Below, piece by piece: positions 31,900 through 43,309 of a stretch of DNA of 64,000 nt. Position 1 is the stretch's first letter. The number at the start of each line of letters is the position of its first letter. Both the position numbers and the translations under genes were made by a program. The DNA comes from Manihot esculenta. Its lineage: Eukaryota; Streptophyta; Magnoliopsida; Malpighiales; Euphorbiaceae. The notes beneath the pieces were generated by a model. The model had not been told where the DNA came from and did not search any database. It saw only the letters and a program-made list of their open reading frames with translations. The stretch spans positions 3,286,001 through 3,350,000 of the forward strand of contig NC_035167.2 in assembly GCF_001659605.2 (NCBI RefSeq), given 5' to 3'.

Positions 31900-33070
31900 A
31901 CGACTTGTCTTAGCCCTGATGGTCTACTGTCAATGAAGATCATATACAGGGCTATTATAAATCATTGTTTGTAAAAACTTCCAAAGGTTATGATACACTT
32001 TGTCTTTTTCCCCTTTAGGTTGCTGCCAAGCGTTTTTGTCCTGGAGTACTTTCTAGGTATTTGGCTTTGAGTAGGCTTTTGGGCTCTTCTGCCTTTTGTG
32101 CACTTTCAAGCAGTTTTGCTCTGGATCGTTGTCTGGGCATTTAGCCCTGGGTTTACCTCCTGACTTTTCTATTTTTTGTGTGCTTTCGAGCATTTTTACT
32201 TATACGCGTCGTCCAAACATTTTTGCTTGTGTGTTTTTCTACAGACTTTTAGCCTTTGTTTTGATCTGAGTATTTTTGTTCTTGTGCTTTCTTCTAGGCT
32301 CTTAGCCTGAGCCCACTCTCGAACATTTTTGTTTTTATGTATCGTCCGAGCATTTTTGCTCGCATGTTTTCTTCTGGAATTTTTGCCTCCACTCTTCAGA
32401 GCATTTTTTTAGCACTTTTGCTCAGTTATTTTCTATTTTTTGGGCTTTTAGCCCTGCTTTTTATTTGAGCACTTTTGCTTTTTATATTTTCTGGGCTCTT
32501 AGCCTTGTTTTTTATTTGAGCTCTTTAGGCTCATATTGTCTTCCGGACTTTTTGCTCTTAAGTGTTTTCTGAGCACTTAGCCCTAAACTTTTGGTCGAAG
32601 TGCTTTTAGCTTTTTATACTCTATCGGGCTCTTAGTCCTTAGTCTGCTTTCGAGCATTTTGCTCTTGTGCATCTTCCAGGCTTTTTTGCCCTTGGTCTGC
32701 TTCCGAGCGTTTTGCTCTGGGACATCCTCTAGGCTCTTTTGCCTTAAGTCTTCTTCCAAGCATTTTTCTCTCGTGCATCTTCCAAGGTTTTTTGCCCTAA
32801 GTCGACTTCCGAGCATTTTTCTCTCGCACACCTTCCGGGCTCTTTCGCCCTTAATCTATTTTCGATCATTTTTCTCTTATGCATCTTTTGGGCTTTTTTA
32901 TCTTAAGTCTGCTTCCGAGCATTTTGTTCTTGTGCATCTCCTCAGCACTTAGCCTTGATTCTACTTCCAATCATTTTGCTCTTGTGCATCTTCCGGGTAC
33001 TTTTGCCTTAAGTTTTCTTTCGAGCATTTTGCTCTCGTGCATTTGCTGGGCACTTAGCCCTGATTTTTTT
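31900..33070. repeat. Degenerate repeat region with about 54-bp period
   Basis: Words of the type CTTCCGAGCATTTTGCTCT and GGGCTCTTTTGCCTTAAG alternate. In the best-ordered part, from about 32643 to 33060, the first word recurs at roughly 54-bp spacing for eight copies. Left of that the units are more diverged. It occupies the place of the 3'-UTR repeats of Tat elements. Confidence 0.75.
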
Positions 33071-33084
33071 TTCTGGAGATTTAG

Positions 33085-33870
33085 GCTCGTGACCTTACTG
33101 GCGATTTCATAACTCAGGTTCATGGCCTTTCTTTCATTTATAAAATTTATCTGCAAAAAATAAAAGTCTACACAAAGTATATGTAATGAGGATGCTTGTT
33201 GTCAATTGAATAATATTAATGAACATTGTATTGTACAAGATACTTAGCTTCATGGTTCGGGCTCTTGGTCTTTCTTAGTGTTCACGAGATTCAAACTTGC
33301 GGCCTTACTGGCGATTTTCGATATTCAAGCTTGTGGCTTTACTGGCGATTTTCAGGATTCAGGCTTGTGGCCTTATTGGCGATTTCAAAGATTGAGGCTC
33401 GTAGCTTTACTAGCGATTTTTGAAATTCGGGCTCGTGATATCATTGGCGATTTTAAAGATTCATGCTCGTGGTCTTACTAGCAATTTTTGAGATTCAAGC
33501 TTATGACCTTACTGGTGATTTCAAAGACTCAAGCTCATGGCCTTACTAGCATTTTCCGAGATTCAGCTCATGACCATATTAGTGATTTTCAAGATTCAGG
33601 CTCGTGGCCTTACTGGCAATTCCAGAGATTCAGGCTCGTGGCCTTATTGGCGATTTTCGAGATTCAGACTCGTAGCCTTATTGGTGATTTTCGAGATTTA
33701 GGCTTGTGTCTTTACTGGTGATTTTTTCAAGATTCAGGCTGGTGGCTTTACTGTCGATTTTCGAGATTCAGACTCGTGGCCTTACTAGCGATTTTCGAGA
33801 TTCAGACTTGTAACCTTACTGGTGATTTTTCGAGATTCAAACTAGTAGTCTTATTGGCGATTTTGGGCTT
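33085..33870. repeat. About 35-bp tandem array
   Basis: The unit GGCCTTACTGGCGATTTTCG followed by AGATTCAGGCTCGT repeats about 20 times with substitutions and one-base indels. It directly adjoins the 54-bp array, so two unrelated satellites sit side by side. Confidence 0.88.
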
Positions 33871-33922
33871 ATTAGCCTTTCTCTTACTTTTAAAATTTAT
33901 TTGCAAAATAAAAATGTGCACC

Positions 33923-33923
<1 letters not shown>

Positions 33924-33961
<38 letters not shown>
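33924..33961. repeat. (TA)n microsatellite
   Basis: About 19 uninterrupted TA units. Confidence 0.95.
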
Positions 33962-33963
<2 letters not shown>

Positions 33964-35300
33964 GAGAACACTCGCTGTTAATTGGATAATACTTGTCAAT
34001 GAATACTGGGGCAGCTTTGTATTGTCCTCCGGGTTCTCAGTCCTGGTCATCTGTCCTAGTGCTTTTTGCCCTCCATTTTCTCCCGGATTTTTTAGCTTTG
34101 ACTAGCTCTTTGGTTTGCTGGTTGACTTTCAAACTTTTTAGTCCTGACTCTCTTTTTGAGTACATTCGCTTTTATGTATCTTCTGGGCTCTTTTAGCCCT
34201 AGGTTCACCCTAGAGTATTTTTGCTCCCTTGCTTCCGAGTAGCTTTAGCCCTAGATTTGTTTCTTCTAGACTTTTAGCTTTGACTCTCTCACTTTTCTCT
34301 TGCGAATTTTTCTGCAAAATTAAGGTTTGCACAAAGTATATGTAATGAGAATGCTTTGTCATTAATTTGAATAGCAAGATATTTTCATTTCATATTTCAA
34401 CTGAATGCAAATATTAATTTTTATCCAACTATATCATTTTATATGATTCTAAAGAATCTAATAAATAATGTTTCTCATGCATAAATCATTTAACAGCTTT
34501 CAAATCAAAAATTAACATGCTTTAAACAAATAATCATTTTCTTAGTAGATTCACGCTAATATTAATCATATATGAGCTTTTTAAACTACTTCAATATACT
34601 ATCATATTTCAGGTACATATATACAAGGCTTTCTTCTATGGTAAAACATCTTCAAGAAATCTCCATTACTACAATCTGTAAAGATTTGGTTATATTTCTA
34701 CTATCATATTTTAGCGCATCTTCAAGAAATCTCCGGAGGGCCTCTCTTTTGAGGGTTCTTTTATGAGAATATGAGAGAGAGATTAACTACTTTGAGCCTT
34801 AGTTCCTAGAAGAGAGAGTGCCGAGAGAGGATTGATGGGAACCCCTTTTGGGAAGTTAGTTATGGGATATTTATACCCTAATTCTCCGCTTTACATCCCA
34901 TCAGATTGGATGGTGGCGTGATGTAGTAGGTATGTTAGGCGGTTGGCAATTGTCTAATCAATGCAGAGTCGATTTGCCCATGTCCTTTGGCAGGTGCATC
35001 AGGCGACTGGACAGCCTTTCTGCACGCGTATTTAATGCTTTGGAGAGGGTTAGAGAGGTTGACCATCGCGCAAGAGGTCGGTATCTTGCTCTGATTTCAT
35101 CAAGTTTGTGCCTGGCATATCCGACCTATACAAAGACAGGTTCATTTCGTTCATTAAGGTTGATTGTTCCATATGTTCAAATGCCTTATTTGTGGTATGA
35201 ATCTTAAAGTAGTCGGTAGTGGTTGTTCCGGGCATTAGTGAAATTTGGAAAAGTGAAGGTCTGATCTTCATATATTTTATTGATTAGATTTTTCCTGTGT

Positions 35301-36277
35301 GCCTAGTCAGACTAGATAGCTTGACTCATGGAACCTTTCCATACCCTGTATACATGTGTGTCGCGATCGAACCAATTTTTTATGTGTTATCAGCCGAGAA
35401 ATTAATAAAGAGTAATCTAAGATTAGTTTATTTATTTTTTGGCAAGTTAAGTTAGGGTTGGGTTTAAGCCCATCATATTTTCCCATGGTTGAGTTCTTGC
35501 ATCTAAAATTATAAAGAAATTCCATCTGTTGTGTTATATATAAAATTTCAAACTCTGAATTTGATTTTTAATTTTGCTATAATTGAGCAATCTCAAAGGT
35601 TTTGATATTTCAAAATTGAAATTTTATAAAATTAAAAAATCATGTAATATATATTTGATCTTTTAATATTAATTCAATTAGCCTTTGTTTTTTTTAATGA
35701 CATAGTTCTAACATTTAAATTCATATTATTATTTTGAAAAATTTTTTTTAATTTTTATAATATGAAAAAATTCACTAATTGATCTTTAATTTTAAAAAAT
35801 ACATTAAAATATTTTTAACGTTTTAAAAAGTTTAATAATTAGTTTCTAAATATTTTATTATTTAATCTCTATAATTTTGAAAAACTTATTAATTGATCCC
35901 TTAAATTTTTAAAAAATCTACTAATTAGTTTTTCATATTTTTAAAATTTACGAATTAGTCCTTTTATATTAAATATATTTTAAATTTTTTTATAATATTG
36001 AACAGATAAAATTAATGAAAGTACTGATCAGTGGATTTTTTAAAACGTTAGAAATATTTTAATGTATTTTTTAAAATAGATGAATCAACTTGTAAATTTT
36101 TCTATACTATATATTAATTCTCCTAATATTTTAGTACCAACATAATCTATATTATGAATGATTTATTTGGATTTTTAATGATCGGGTTTAGTCTATCTTT
36201 CATGTTAAGTTTTTCATGGTTTTAATATAATATTTTTCCTTATACAAAAAATCCACCCATCAATGTGATTGTTTATT
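35301..36277. other. AT-rich intergenic DNA with MITE-like text
   Basis: There are no genes. From about 35690 to 36130 the wording (ACTAATTAGT, AAATACATTAAAATATT, TTTTATATTAAA) resembles the element inside the NPF intron at about 63420-63757, so a decayed member of that AT-rich MITE-like family is likely here. Its ends could not be fixed. Confidence 0.45.
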
Positions 36278-36285
36278 ATTATTAT

Positions 36286-36755
36286 TAAGGTGAACAATAT
36301 TCGGTTCAAACTGAAAAAATCGATCGAACCGAATTAATTTTAAAATTCGATTTGATTTTTTATTCAATTCAGTTCGATTCAGTTTTTAATTTCAAAAATT
36401 TCGGTTATTTCAATTCGGTTCGCTTTTGTTCAGAAAAAAATCAAAAAAACCAAACCAAACTGATTAATGATAATAATATGTTATTTTCAATAATATAGAG
36501 AAATTAAATTATATTAAAATTAAAATATTTTAATTAAATTTTAAAATATTAAAATAAAGTGTAAAAAATAAAAAATTTATTAAAAATCGAAACCAATCAA
36601 ACTGAATCGAATCAAACCGAATCAGACAAGTTCAGTTCTATTCGATTTCTAATTAAAATTGGTTTGGTTCGATTTTTATAAATACTAAAATTTCAATTTT
36701 CGATTTATTCAGTTCGGTTCGGTTTTGAACTGAACCGACCGAATGCTCACCCCTA
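36286..36755 (+). mobile_element. hAT-type MITE copy 1 (470 bp)
   Basis: The right end, reverse-complemented, begins TAGGGGTGAGCATTCGGTCG and the left end begins TAAGGTGAACAATATTCGGT. The 8-bp target duplication ATTATTAT lies at 36278-36285 and 36756-36763, although in AT-rich DNA. Eight-base duplications and TA-G-GGTG ends fit the hAT superfamily. The interior is built of AACCGAA/TTCGGTT words and an AT core, with no transposase. Confidence 0.8.
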
Positions 36756-37144
36756 ATTATTATTAGATTGAAACAATTTCTCTAAGGACTCTCATTAGAA
36801 TATATTGATATAGACATATATATTGACATTTATATTAAGATATGAAAATACTTGCGAATATTAAGGTGTATAAATATTCAAATATCAACTATCCTTAATA
36901 TATATTTTATTTTTATGTGGGACTTACTATAGATTTAGTATTTTTTTCAATATGCGTATTGTATTTAAAGCCATGTTAAAGATAAATTATGAAGATGGAT
37001 AATCGATTTCGATATTAATATACATATATTTTGTCACTGTATTATAAATTTAGTTAAAATGAATTTTCATCCACTATTACAAAAACATATATAAAACAGA
37101 GGTTATAAATTATTATTATATACTTTAGCTATAAATTAAATTAA

Positions 37145-37290
37145 TATCTACGGTTTAAAATCCGCTATATTTATTTTCCTTATTAAGTATAAGATAACGG
37201 TTTAAATTAATATCAACGGTTTGAAATTCGCTATATTTACATTCGTTATTAAATATAAGATAACGGTTTAATTATTACGAATAAAAAATA
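37145..37290. repeat. Short 66-bp tandem duplication
   Basis: CGGTTT followed by AAAATCCGCTATATTTA at 37151 recurs at 37217 (GAAATTCGCTATATTTA), and a third start is at 37264. AT-rich; function unknown. Confidence 0.6.
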
Positions 37291-37459
37291 CTGTTAAAAT
37301 TATAATTTTATTAAATATAAAATAATTTTTTTATTAAAATATATTATTATATAATAAAAAATTAAAACTTTTTTAATAGTTTTATTGCTGTTAAATTATT
37401 ATTTTAGTAATATTAAGACAATACTTTTATAATTACTGTAATGATACCGTTAATTAAAC

Positions 37460-37930
37460 TAGAGGTGAGCATTCGGTCGATTCAGTTCAAAATCGAATCG
37501 AAATAAATAAATTGAAAATCAAAATTTTAGTATTTATAAAAACTGAGTCGAATTGATTTTGGTCAGAAACCAAATCGAACCAAATCAGTCTGATTCAGTT
37601 CGATTCGATTTGGTTTGATCGATTTCGATTTTTAATAATTTTTTATTTTTTACACTTTATTTTTAGTATTTTAAAATTTAATTAAAATATTTTAATCTTA
37701 ATATAATTTAATTTCTCTATATTATTGAAAAAATATATTATTATCACTAATTGGTTCGGTTCGATTTTTTTAATTTTTTTTCTGATCGAAACCGAACCGA
37801 ACTGAAATAATCAAAATTTCTGAAATTAAAAATCGAACTGAACCGAAATATATAAAAAATTGAACTAAATTTTCAATTCGGTTCGATTCGATTGATTTTT
37901 TTAGTTTAAACCGAATACTGCTCACCTCTA
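37460..37930 (-). mobile_element. hAT-type MITE copy 2 (471 bp)
   Basis: The ends TAGAGGTGAGC...GCTCACCTCTA are exact inverted repeats over 11 bases. The flanking 8-bp duplication AATTAAAC at 37452-37459 and 37931-37938 is perfect. Its left end corresponds to the right end of copy 1, so the two copies lie in opposite orientation 700 bp apart. Confidence 0.9.
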
Positions 37931-38394
37931 AATTAAACCCTAAATCATAATTACTGCGATGATACTATTAGTTAAACTCTAAAATGTAGTAGCGGTAATC
38001 GATCGAATATATATATTTGGTTGGAAGTAAGAATTGTATTTTAATGCACCTTGACTTAGTGAATGTAATGATAGTGTAATAGTGGTGTAAGCGCTACAAA
38101 TCTCATCTCACAAAAGAAATAAATTAATAATAAACCAAAGAATTAGTTAATGTTCATTGACATAATTATAATATAATAATTAATCACTATTTAAAAATTC
38201 AATCTTTTTGGATGTGGGCTAACCAATAAGACTTAAAGCATACCTAATTATGTTGAATCTGGAATAAACCCTAATCATCAAATCATGTTTCTAGCTTGGA
38301 ATCACCAAATTTTTATTGATTTTAGAGATTGCCAAGTGGATAATTTTTGTGAGGTTCAGCCGGTTGTGGGAAAAAAATTCACATCCACACAAAG

Positions 38395-39180
38395 TACGAA
38401 AAATTTAAATTGTATATAAATAGTTATTATAAAATTATTAAACAATTTAGATTAACTATTTTGAATGAGTGAAAAATGAATTTAAAAATTATTTGAGTCA
38501 GTTTTTGTCGAACTGTTTTAATTGATATCAAAATCATCTTGAATCAGAAAAATTGTGTAGAGCTAGTAGGTTTACAAGAAAAAAAGCTACCCATGTGAGA
38601 TGAAATAGAGCCGTCCAAATTACTAGTAAACTATAGGATTCGGTCCTAATTTAATAATTGTATCTGATTCAGTATTCAGTTGCAATGAGGACGTCGCAAG
38701 TTGTTTATGAAAAAGAAAAGTATGAAAAATTTAAATTGTATATAATAATTACAATTAAACTATTAAATAATTTAAATTAATTATTTTGAATTAAATAAAA
38801 AATAAATTTAAAAATTATTTGAATCAGTTTGAGTCGAACTGTTTCAATTGATATCAAAATCATCTTGAGTCAGAAAAATTGTGCAGAGCCAGTGAATTTA
38901 CGAAAAAAAAAGTTACCCGTGTGAGACGAAGTGAAACCGTCCGAATTACTAGTAAATCACAATATTTAAGGGTTCGGTCCTGATTTAACAATTGTATCTG
39001 ATTCAGTATTTAGTTGCGATGAGAACGTCGCAAATTGTTTATGAAAAAAAATTTTAAATCGGCGGAAGTATGAAAAATCTAAATTGTATATAATAATTAG
39101 TATGAAACTACTAAATAATTTAAATTAATTATTTTATATTAAATAAAAAATAAATTTAAAAATTATTTGAATAGTTTGGC
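38395..39180. repeat. Tandem repeat of about 330-350 bp, 2.3 copies
   Basis: The words GAAAAATTTAAATTGTATAT, TCAATTGATATCAAAATCATCTT-like text and GGTCCT..TTTAA start at 38395, 38721 and 39069 in the same order. Copies 1 and 2 are complete (326 and 348 bp); copy 3 is partial. There is no open frame. It may be the remains of a duplicated transposon end. Confidence 0.85.
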
Positions 39181-41249
39181 GTAATTATTATTCAAATTAT
39201 ATAGCAGTTTATTTTTTTATTATTAAATTATTGGTGCAAGGAATATCATTCTCTCTCTACATATAAAATATGAACAGATCAAAAGGAAAGAAAAAAAAAA
39301 AAGAGAAGAAATTACTGAGAAGGTGGGTGGAAATATATATAGCTCCCACAAAGGAAGGAATGCATTAGATTTATACAAGTGTAACCCTAAAGATAGACTT
39401 GGATTGCCCAACCACCAACTTATAGGGCTATTTGTCCTATTGGTCTTTTTGATCCACCTCAATTTGCAGTATAGATAAAATATATATTTATGTTTATTGT
39501 AATATTTAATAATAATTTTTTTAAAGAAAAAATCTAAATGGGTTTAAATTTATGTTCAAGTCTTAGCTAAAAAAACCATAGGCTAGCAAGAGGATCTGAT
39601 TCGTAACGTTGAGGAACCTAAAGAAAAGAAGCAAGAGTGTTGTATGGTTTCTTTTCGCCCAAGTCGACCGTCTGAGCTGACGAAAGGAGTTGTTGTAAGC
39701 CAAATCAAAGCAAGATCTGCACCGGACATTGAAGAGAAACGAAATAATCAGAGATCTCAACAGGCAATTGAAAAGACTTTAAAGCTCGATTTTGACTTAT
39801 AGGGTGTGTTGGCTTGGGATTGGTGTGTTTGTATCTTCACCATACGAATATACAGGGTTAGCCACTAACCAAAGAGTTGTTGGCACAACACAGGTCCATT
39901 GCTAAGAAAAAAAAAACTGAAAAAAAAAAGAAAAAAATATTCTTTTTGAGGTAATATTTCAAATGGGATAAAAAAATAATATGTGTTTACAATCCGACAG
40001 GTCAAGACTATCAGGAGATAAGAGTGAGTTGACAATATGATGGTCGACTCTTCTAACTCTCTTCGAAATCTTAAATATACTTATTGTATATCTGGCTAAT
40101 GTAACATAAATGAATAAATAGAGTATAGACTAATCAGCTCTACATATTAATGAGTCGCCTGACACACTATTATAGAATATACACATTTAATTTGACGAGA
40201 TTAAGTTAGAAATATCAGGACGATCGGAGTATACTCATGAACTAACCATATTTAGGGAACACTTAACTTTTTCCGCTCACTAAGACTCATTTTCCCTTAA
40301 TCTATCCGAATCAAAAATCAGCTCTATTAATTTTTAACCACCCATCTACATCCATTGATTGTCCTGTGAAGCCAAACATTTATCCACACGTTTACACCCT
40401 ATTGAGTCCACCGAATCTCAGTTTATCATGACCAATATATAATTGGCCATAACTATATATAAAGAGAGAGAGAGAGAGTAGAATCCCACTAGATTTTGCC
40501 AAGCAAAATTGACTTAGAATGGAATCAATTAGTAAAGTAAGTAAAAAAAATTAGGCTATTAATTTAATTTAAAATATTTTACTTTTCATTAATTTTTTAT
40601 TTGATATCACTCAAAACAAAATGATTCGATTAACTGAATTCTTATAAAATCATTCATGATTTTAATTTTTTTAAATTAAAAATAAAATAAAATTTTAATT
40701 TCAATCAAGAAAATTATTAAAGAAATTAATTGAATAAAATTCTTATAAAATTCTTCATTCTAGACAGAAAATAAGTCCAACAACAACAGGTAATTATACC
40801 AACAAATTGGATTTCACTCCATATTTTTCCTTTTTAATTAGCATTGTTTAGCTCACATATCCAATTGCCATTTTTGTTTGAGAGTGATGGGATGGAAATA
40901 CTATGTGCAAGCCTTCTTTATAAGTGCTTTATCACACAAACTCCAATTCATTGGCAAAATAGATTTGCCACCATCAAGGAATCAAGTTTCACTTGAAAGT
41001 ACCTTAATCAAAATTAATTTATATTTAAAAAAAAAAAATATTAATGCTATAATCTGTTAAAAATAGAAAACTATTAAATCTCATTCAAAATTTAAGGGTT
41101 TGCATTTGGAATCGTACATTATAAAAAATAAAAAAATAGCGAGACCAAATCATTAAAAAAGTGATCACTAAAATAAATTACTGACCACTTATCGATCATT
41201 TGAAATAACGATAATGAAATTATCGATCGTTTACCGATAAAATGTCATA
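39181..41249. other. AT-rich intergenic DNA
   Basis: Short frames on both strands (for example 39223-39462 and 39563-39760, minus) are not recognised. A GA microsatellite lies at about 40462-40479. Around 39960-40280 the text resembles Tat-family LTR sequence (stress of TCGACTC, CGATCGGAG words) but its limits are unclear. GTTAT at 41250-41254 is the left duplication of the next element. Confidence 0.4.
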
Positions 41250-41254
41250 GTTAT

Positions 41255-42135
41255 TGATGTCACATAACATTCGCCCAAAATAAGTTATGAGTTATTACAA
41301 AAAAATAAAGGTCACGTGGTAGTGATCTAACAAATGGGAGACGCGGTCCCGCTACAGGAAGAGAGATCCGGACACTTTAATACCCGGTCCATCATCAAAA
41401 CTCGCCCTCCCCTAATAAGTCGAGTCTTGATATATGGTTACCGTTACTAGGTACATTCTCACTTCACCTGTGATTGCAAGATCACCAACTCATTAGCTGG
41501 TGATATCCATTATCAGGCAACCGGCCACATTATTATCAGATTCTCCAGAAATGCTATATTTATCTTCATCTTCTTGTAGTATAAAAAGGGAACGATCACA
41601 AAAGTAAAGATACACTATCTCTAATATTGAAGCTCTAAGCCATTCGTTACATTCTCTTCTTCAAGATATTGACTTGAGCTTCAAAGTGGCTGCCGTAGAC
41701 ACCCATCACTACCTCACACTTTAATACCTGGTCCATCGTCAAAACTCGCCCTCCCCTGATAAGCCGAGTCTTGATATATGGTTATCGTTACTAGGTACAT
41801 TCTCACTTCACCTGTGATTGCAAGATCACCAACTCATTAGCTGGCGATATCCATTATCAGGCAACCGGCCACATTATTACCAGATTCTCCAGAAATGCTA
41901 TCTTCATCTTCTTGTAGTATAAAAGGGGAACGATCACAAAAGTAAAGATACACTATCTCTAATACTGAAGCTCTAAGCCATTCATTACATTCTCTTCTTC
42001 AAGATATTGACTTAAGCTTCGAAGTGGCTGCCGTAGACACCCATCACTACCTCACACTTTCTTCCTCGCAGGTTCTGGCCAATCGCAGCTCAGTCCCACT
42101 TTGGCCACGCCATCAATCTAATCTCAGCTACATCA
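41255..42135 (+). repeat. 5' LTR of the old Tat-like element, with internal duplication
   Basis: This is 881 bp against 541 bp for the 3' LTR. The excess is a tandem copy of about 340 bp (41373-41716 and 41717-42054). Each copy has its own TATAAAA box (41580-41587 and 41918-41924). It begins TGATGTCACATAAC and ends GCTACATCA. Confidence 0.88.
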
Positions 42136-42379
42136 TTTGGTTATGTTATCAGAAAATCCATTGGATTCTCTCTATCCATTTGGATTTATGCTAGGCCCCT
42201 GTTCCCTTTTTCTTTCTAAGAGAAGGTACTTTTCCTCCCTATTCTTGGAAATGGCTGGAAGTGTACATGTCATCACCAGAGGACCTGACAAGGGTAAGAG
42301 AAAAAATAAGTGAGTAGCAAAGGAAGTCCTATCTGTCCATCGAGAACCATGGATCAGGTAAGAGGTAAGGTTCGGCCCC

Positions 42380-43309
42380 GTGGACAAGGCGATCAGATTC
42401 TTTCCAAATGACCTGCTAGTCGTTAAAATCCTCCTAAACCGATATGAGGTAAGGAGGGTACTAGTGGATACAGGTAGTTCTGTTAACCTTCTTATCTTAA
42501 ATGTTTTCAACAAGTTAGGCTTGGATAAGGGTAGCCTTGTCAGAGTCTCTTACCCCTTGGTAGGGTTAGAAGATAAGACTGTGGCAGTTCTAGGCACCAT
42601 CAACCTTCCCCTAGTGCTCGGGGATGAAAAGTATAAGCGAGAACTATATGCAGAGTTCACAGTGGTAGACATTCTATTTGTATACAATGTGATACTCAAT
42701 CGTCCGGCCCTAAACTGCCATGGTATCGTTATTAACATGGGTGCTATATGTCTTAAGCTTCTAGCCCTCGAGGGAATAGTAGTGGTTCAATGCAGTCTGA
42801 GATCAGACAAAGAAAATTACGAACACCCTGTAAAAAGCCTCGAAAAAGCAACCATGCCCATTGATTTGGTAGAGAAGCTAGAATCTCACATAAAGCCGAA
42901 ACCCGCGGATCCGATAGAGGAGGTCCGAGTAGGGAAGGAGCAAAAGGTTCAGTTGGGCACTATGCTAATCAGAGAGATAAAGGCTTAATTAATAAAGTTG
43001 TTGAAAGACCAAGTGACCACTTTTGCTTGGTTTTCAAAAGATATAACAGGTGTAGACCCGGCTCTCATCACCCATAAGATATCCATTGATAAGGTCGTCA
43101 AACCAGTCTAATAAAAGAAAAGGAAGTTCACACCAGAGAGGCAGCAGGTGATCAAAGAAGAGGTTGGTAAGCTTCTAAGTGCAAGACTGATAAAAGAAGT
43201 CCAGTATCCCATATGGCTAGCCAATGCGGTCCTAGTAAAGAAGGGTAACAAAAATTGGAGGATGTGCGTGGACTTCACTGACTTAAATAAAGCTCGTCCG
43301 AAAGATCAC
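42380..43309 (+). pseudogene. Protease and start of RT of the old Tat-like element
   Basis: An open frame to 42988 holds an intact aspartic protease (VLVDTGSSVNLLI, VYNVILNRPAL). After a stop the RT N-terminus follows (RLIKEVQYPIWLANAVLVKK, MCVDFTDLNKA). Two consecutive TAA codons at 43109-43114 replace what are Gln codons in relatives. The frame is cut at PKDH by the nested chromovirus and resumes at 52890 with HYPLLSIYKLM, in phase when the ATCAC duplication is counted once. Just upstream (about 42250-42300) a VHVITRGPDKGKRK segment corresponds to the gag-protease linker. Confidence 0.85.

Larger units (their letters stand above)
28600..35300 (+). mobile_element. Tat-like derivative with extra gene but no gag/pol
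   Basis: The edges are approximate. Two related blocks at about 28840-28945 and 34710-34815 share GAACCTCTCTTTTGAGGGTTCTT-like text and GAGAGAGATTA, consistent with decayed LTR portions. Between them lie a broken plus-strand coiled-coil gene (28959-31665) and long tandem arrays (about 31900-34300). This is the same left-to-right order as the outer Tat element's LTR, antisense gene and 3' repeats. RT, integrase and gag are not seen. No target duplication was found. Confidence 0.6.

Noticed and set aside
33085..33870. Possible CRISPR-like array
   Set aside because: The units are contiguous tandem copies without spacers, and the sequence is plant nuclear DNA.
37073..38085. Possible CACTA transposon (CACTATTACAAAAA at 37073 and TAATAGTG near 38079)
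   Set aside because: The inward similarity of the two ends is weak and no 3-bp target duplication could be shown.
39223..39760. Minus-strand frames of 79 and 65 codons
   Set aside because: No recognisable domain and no gene context.
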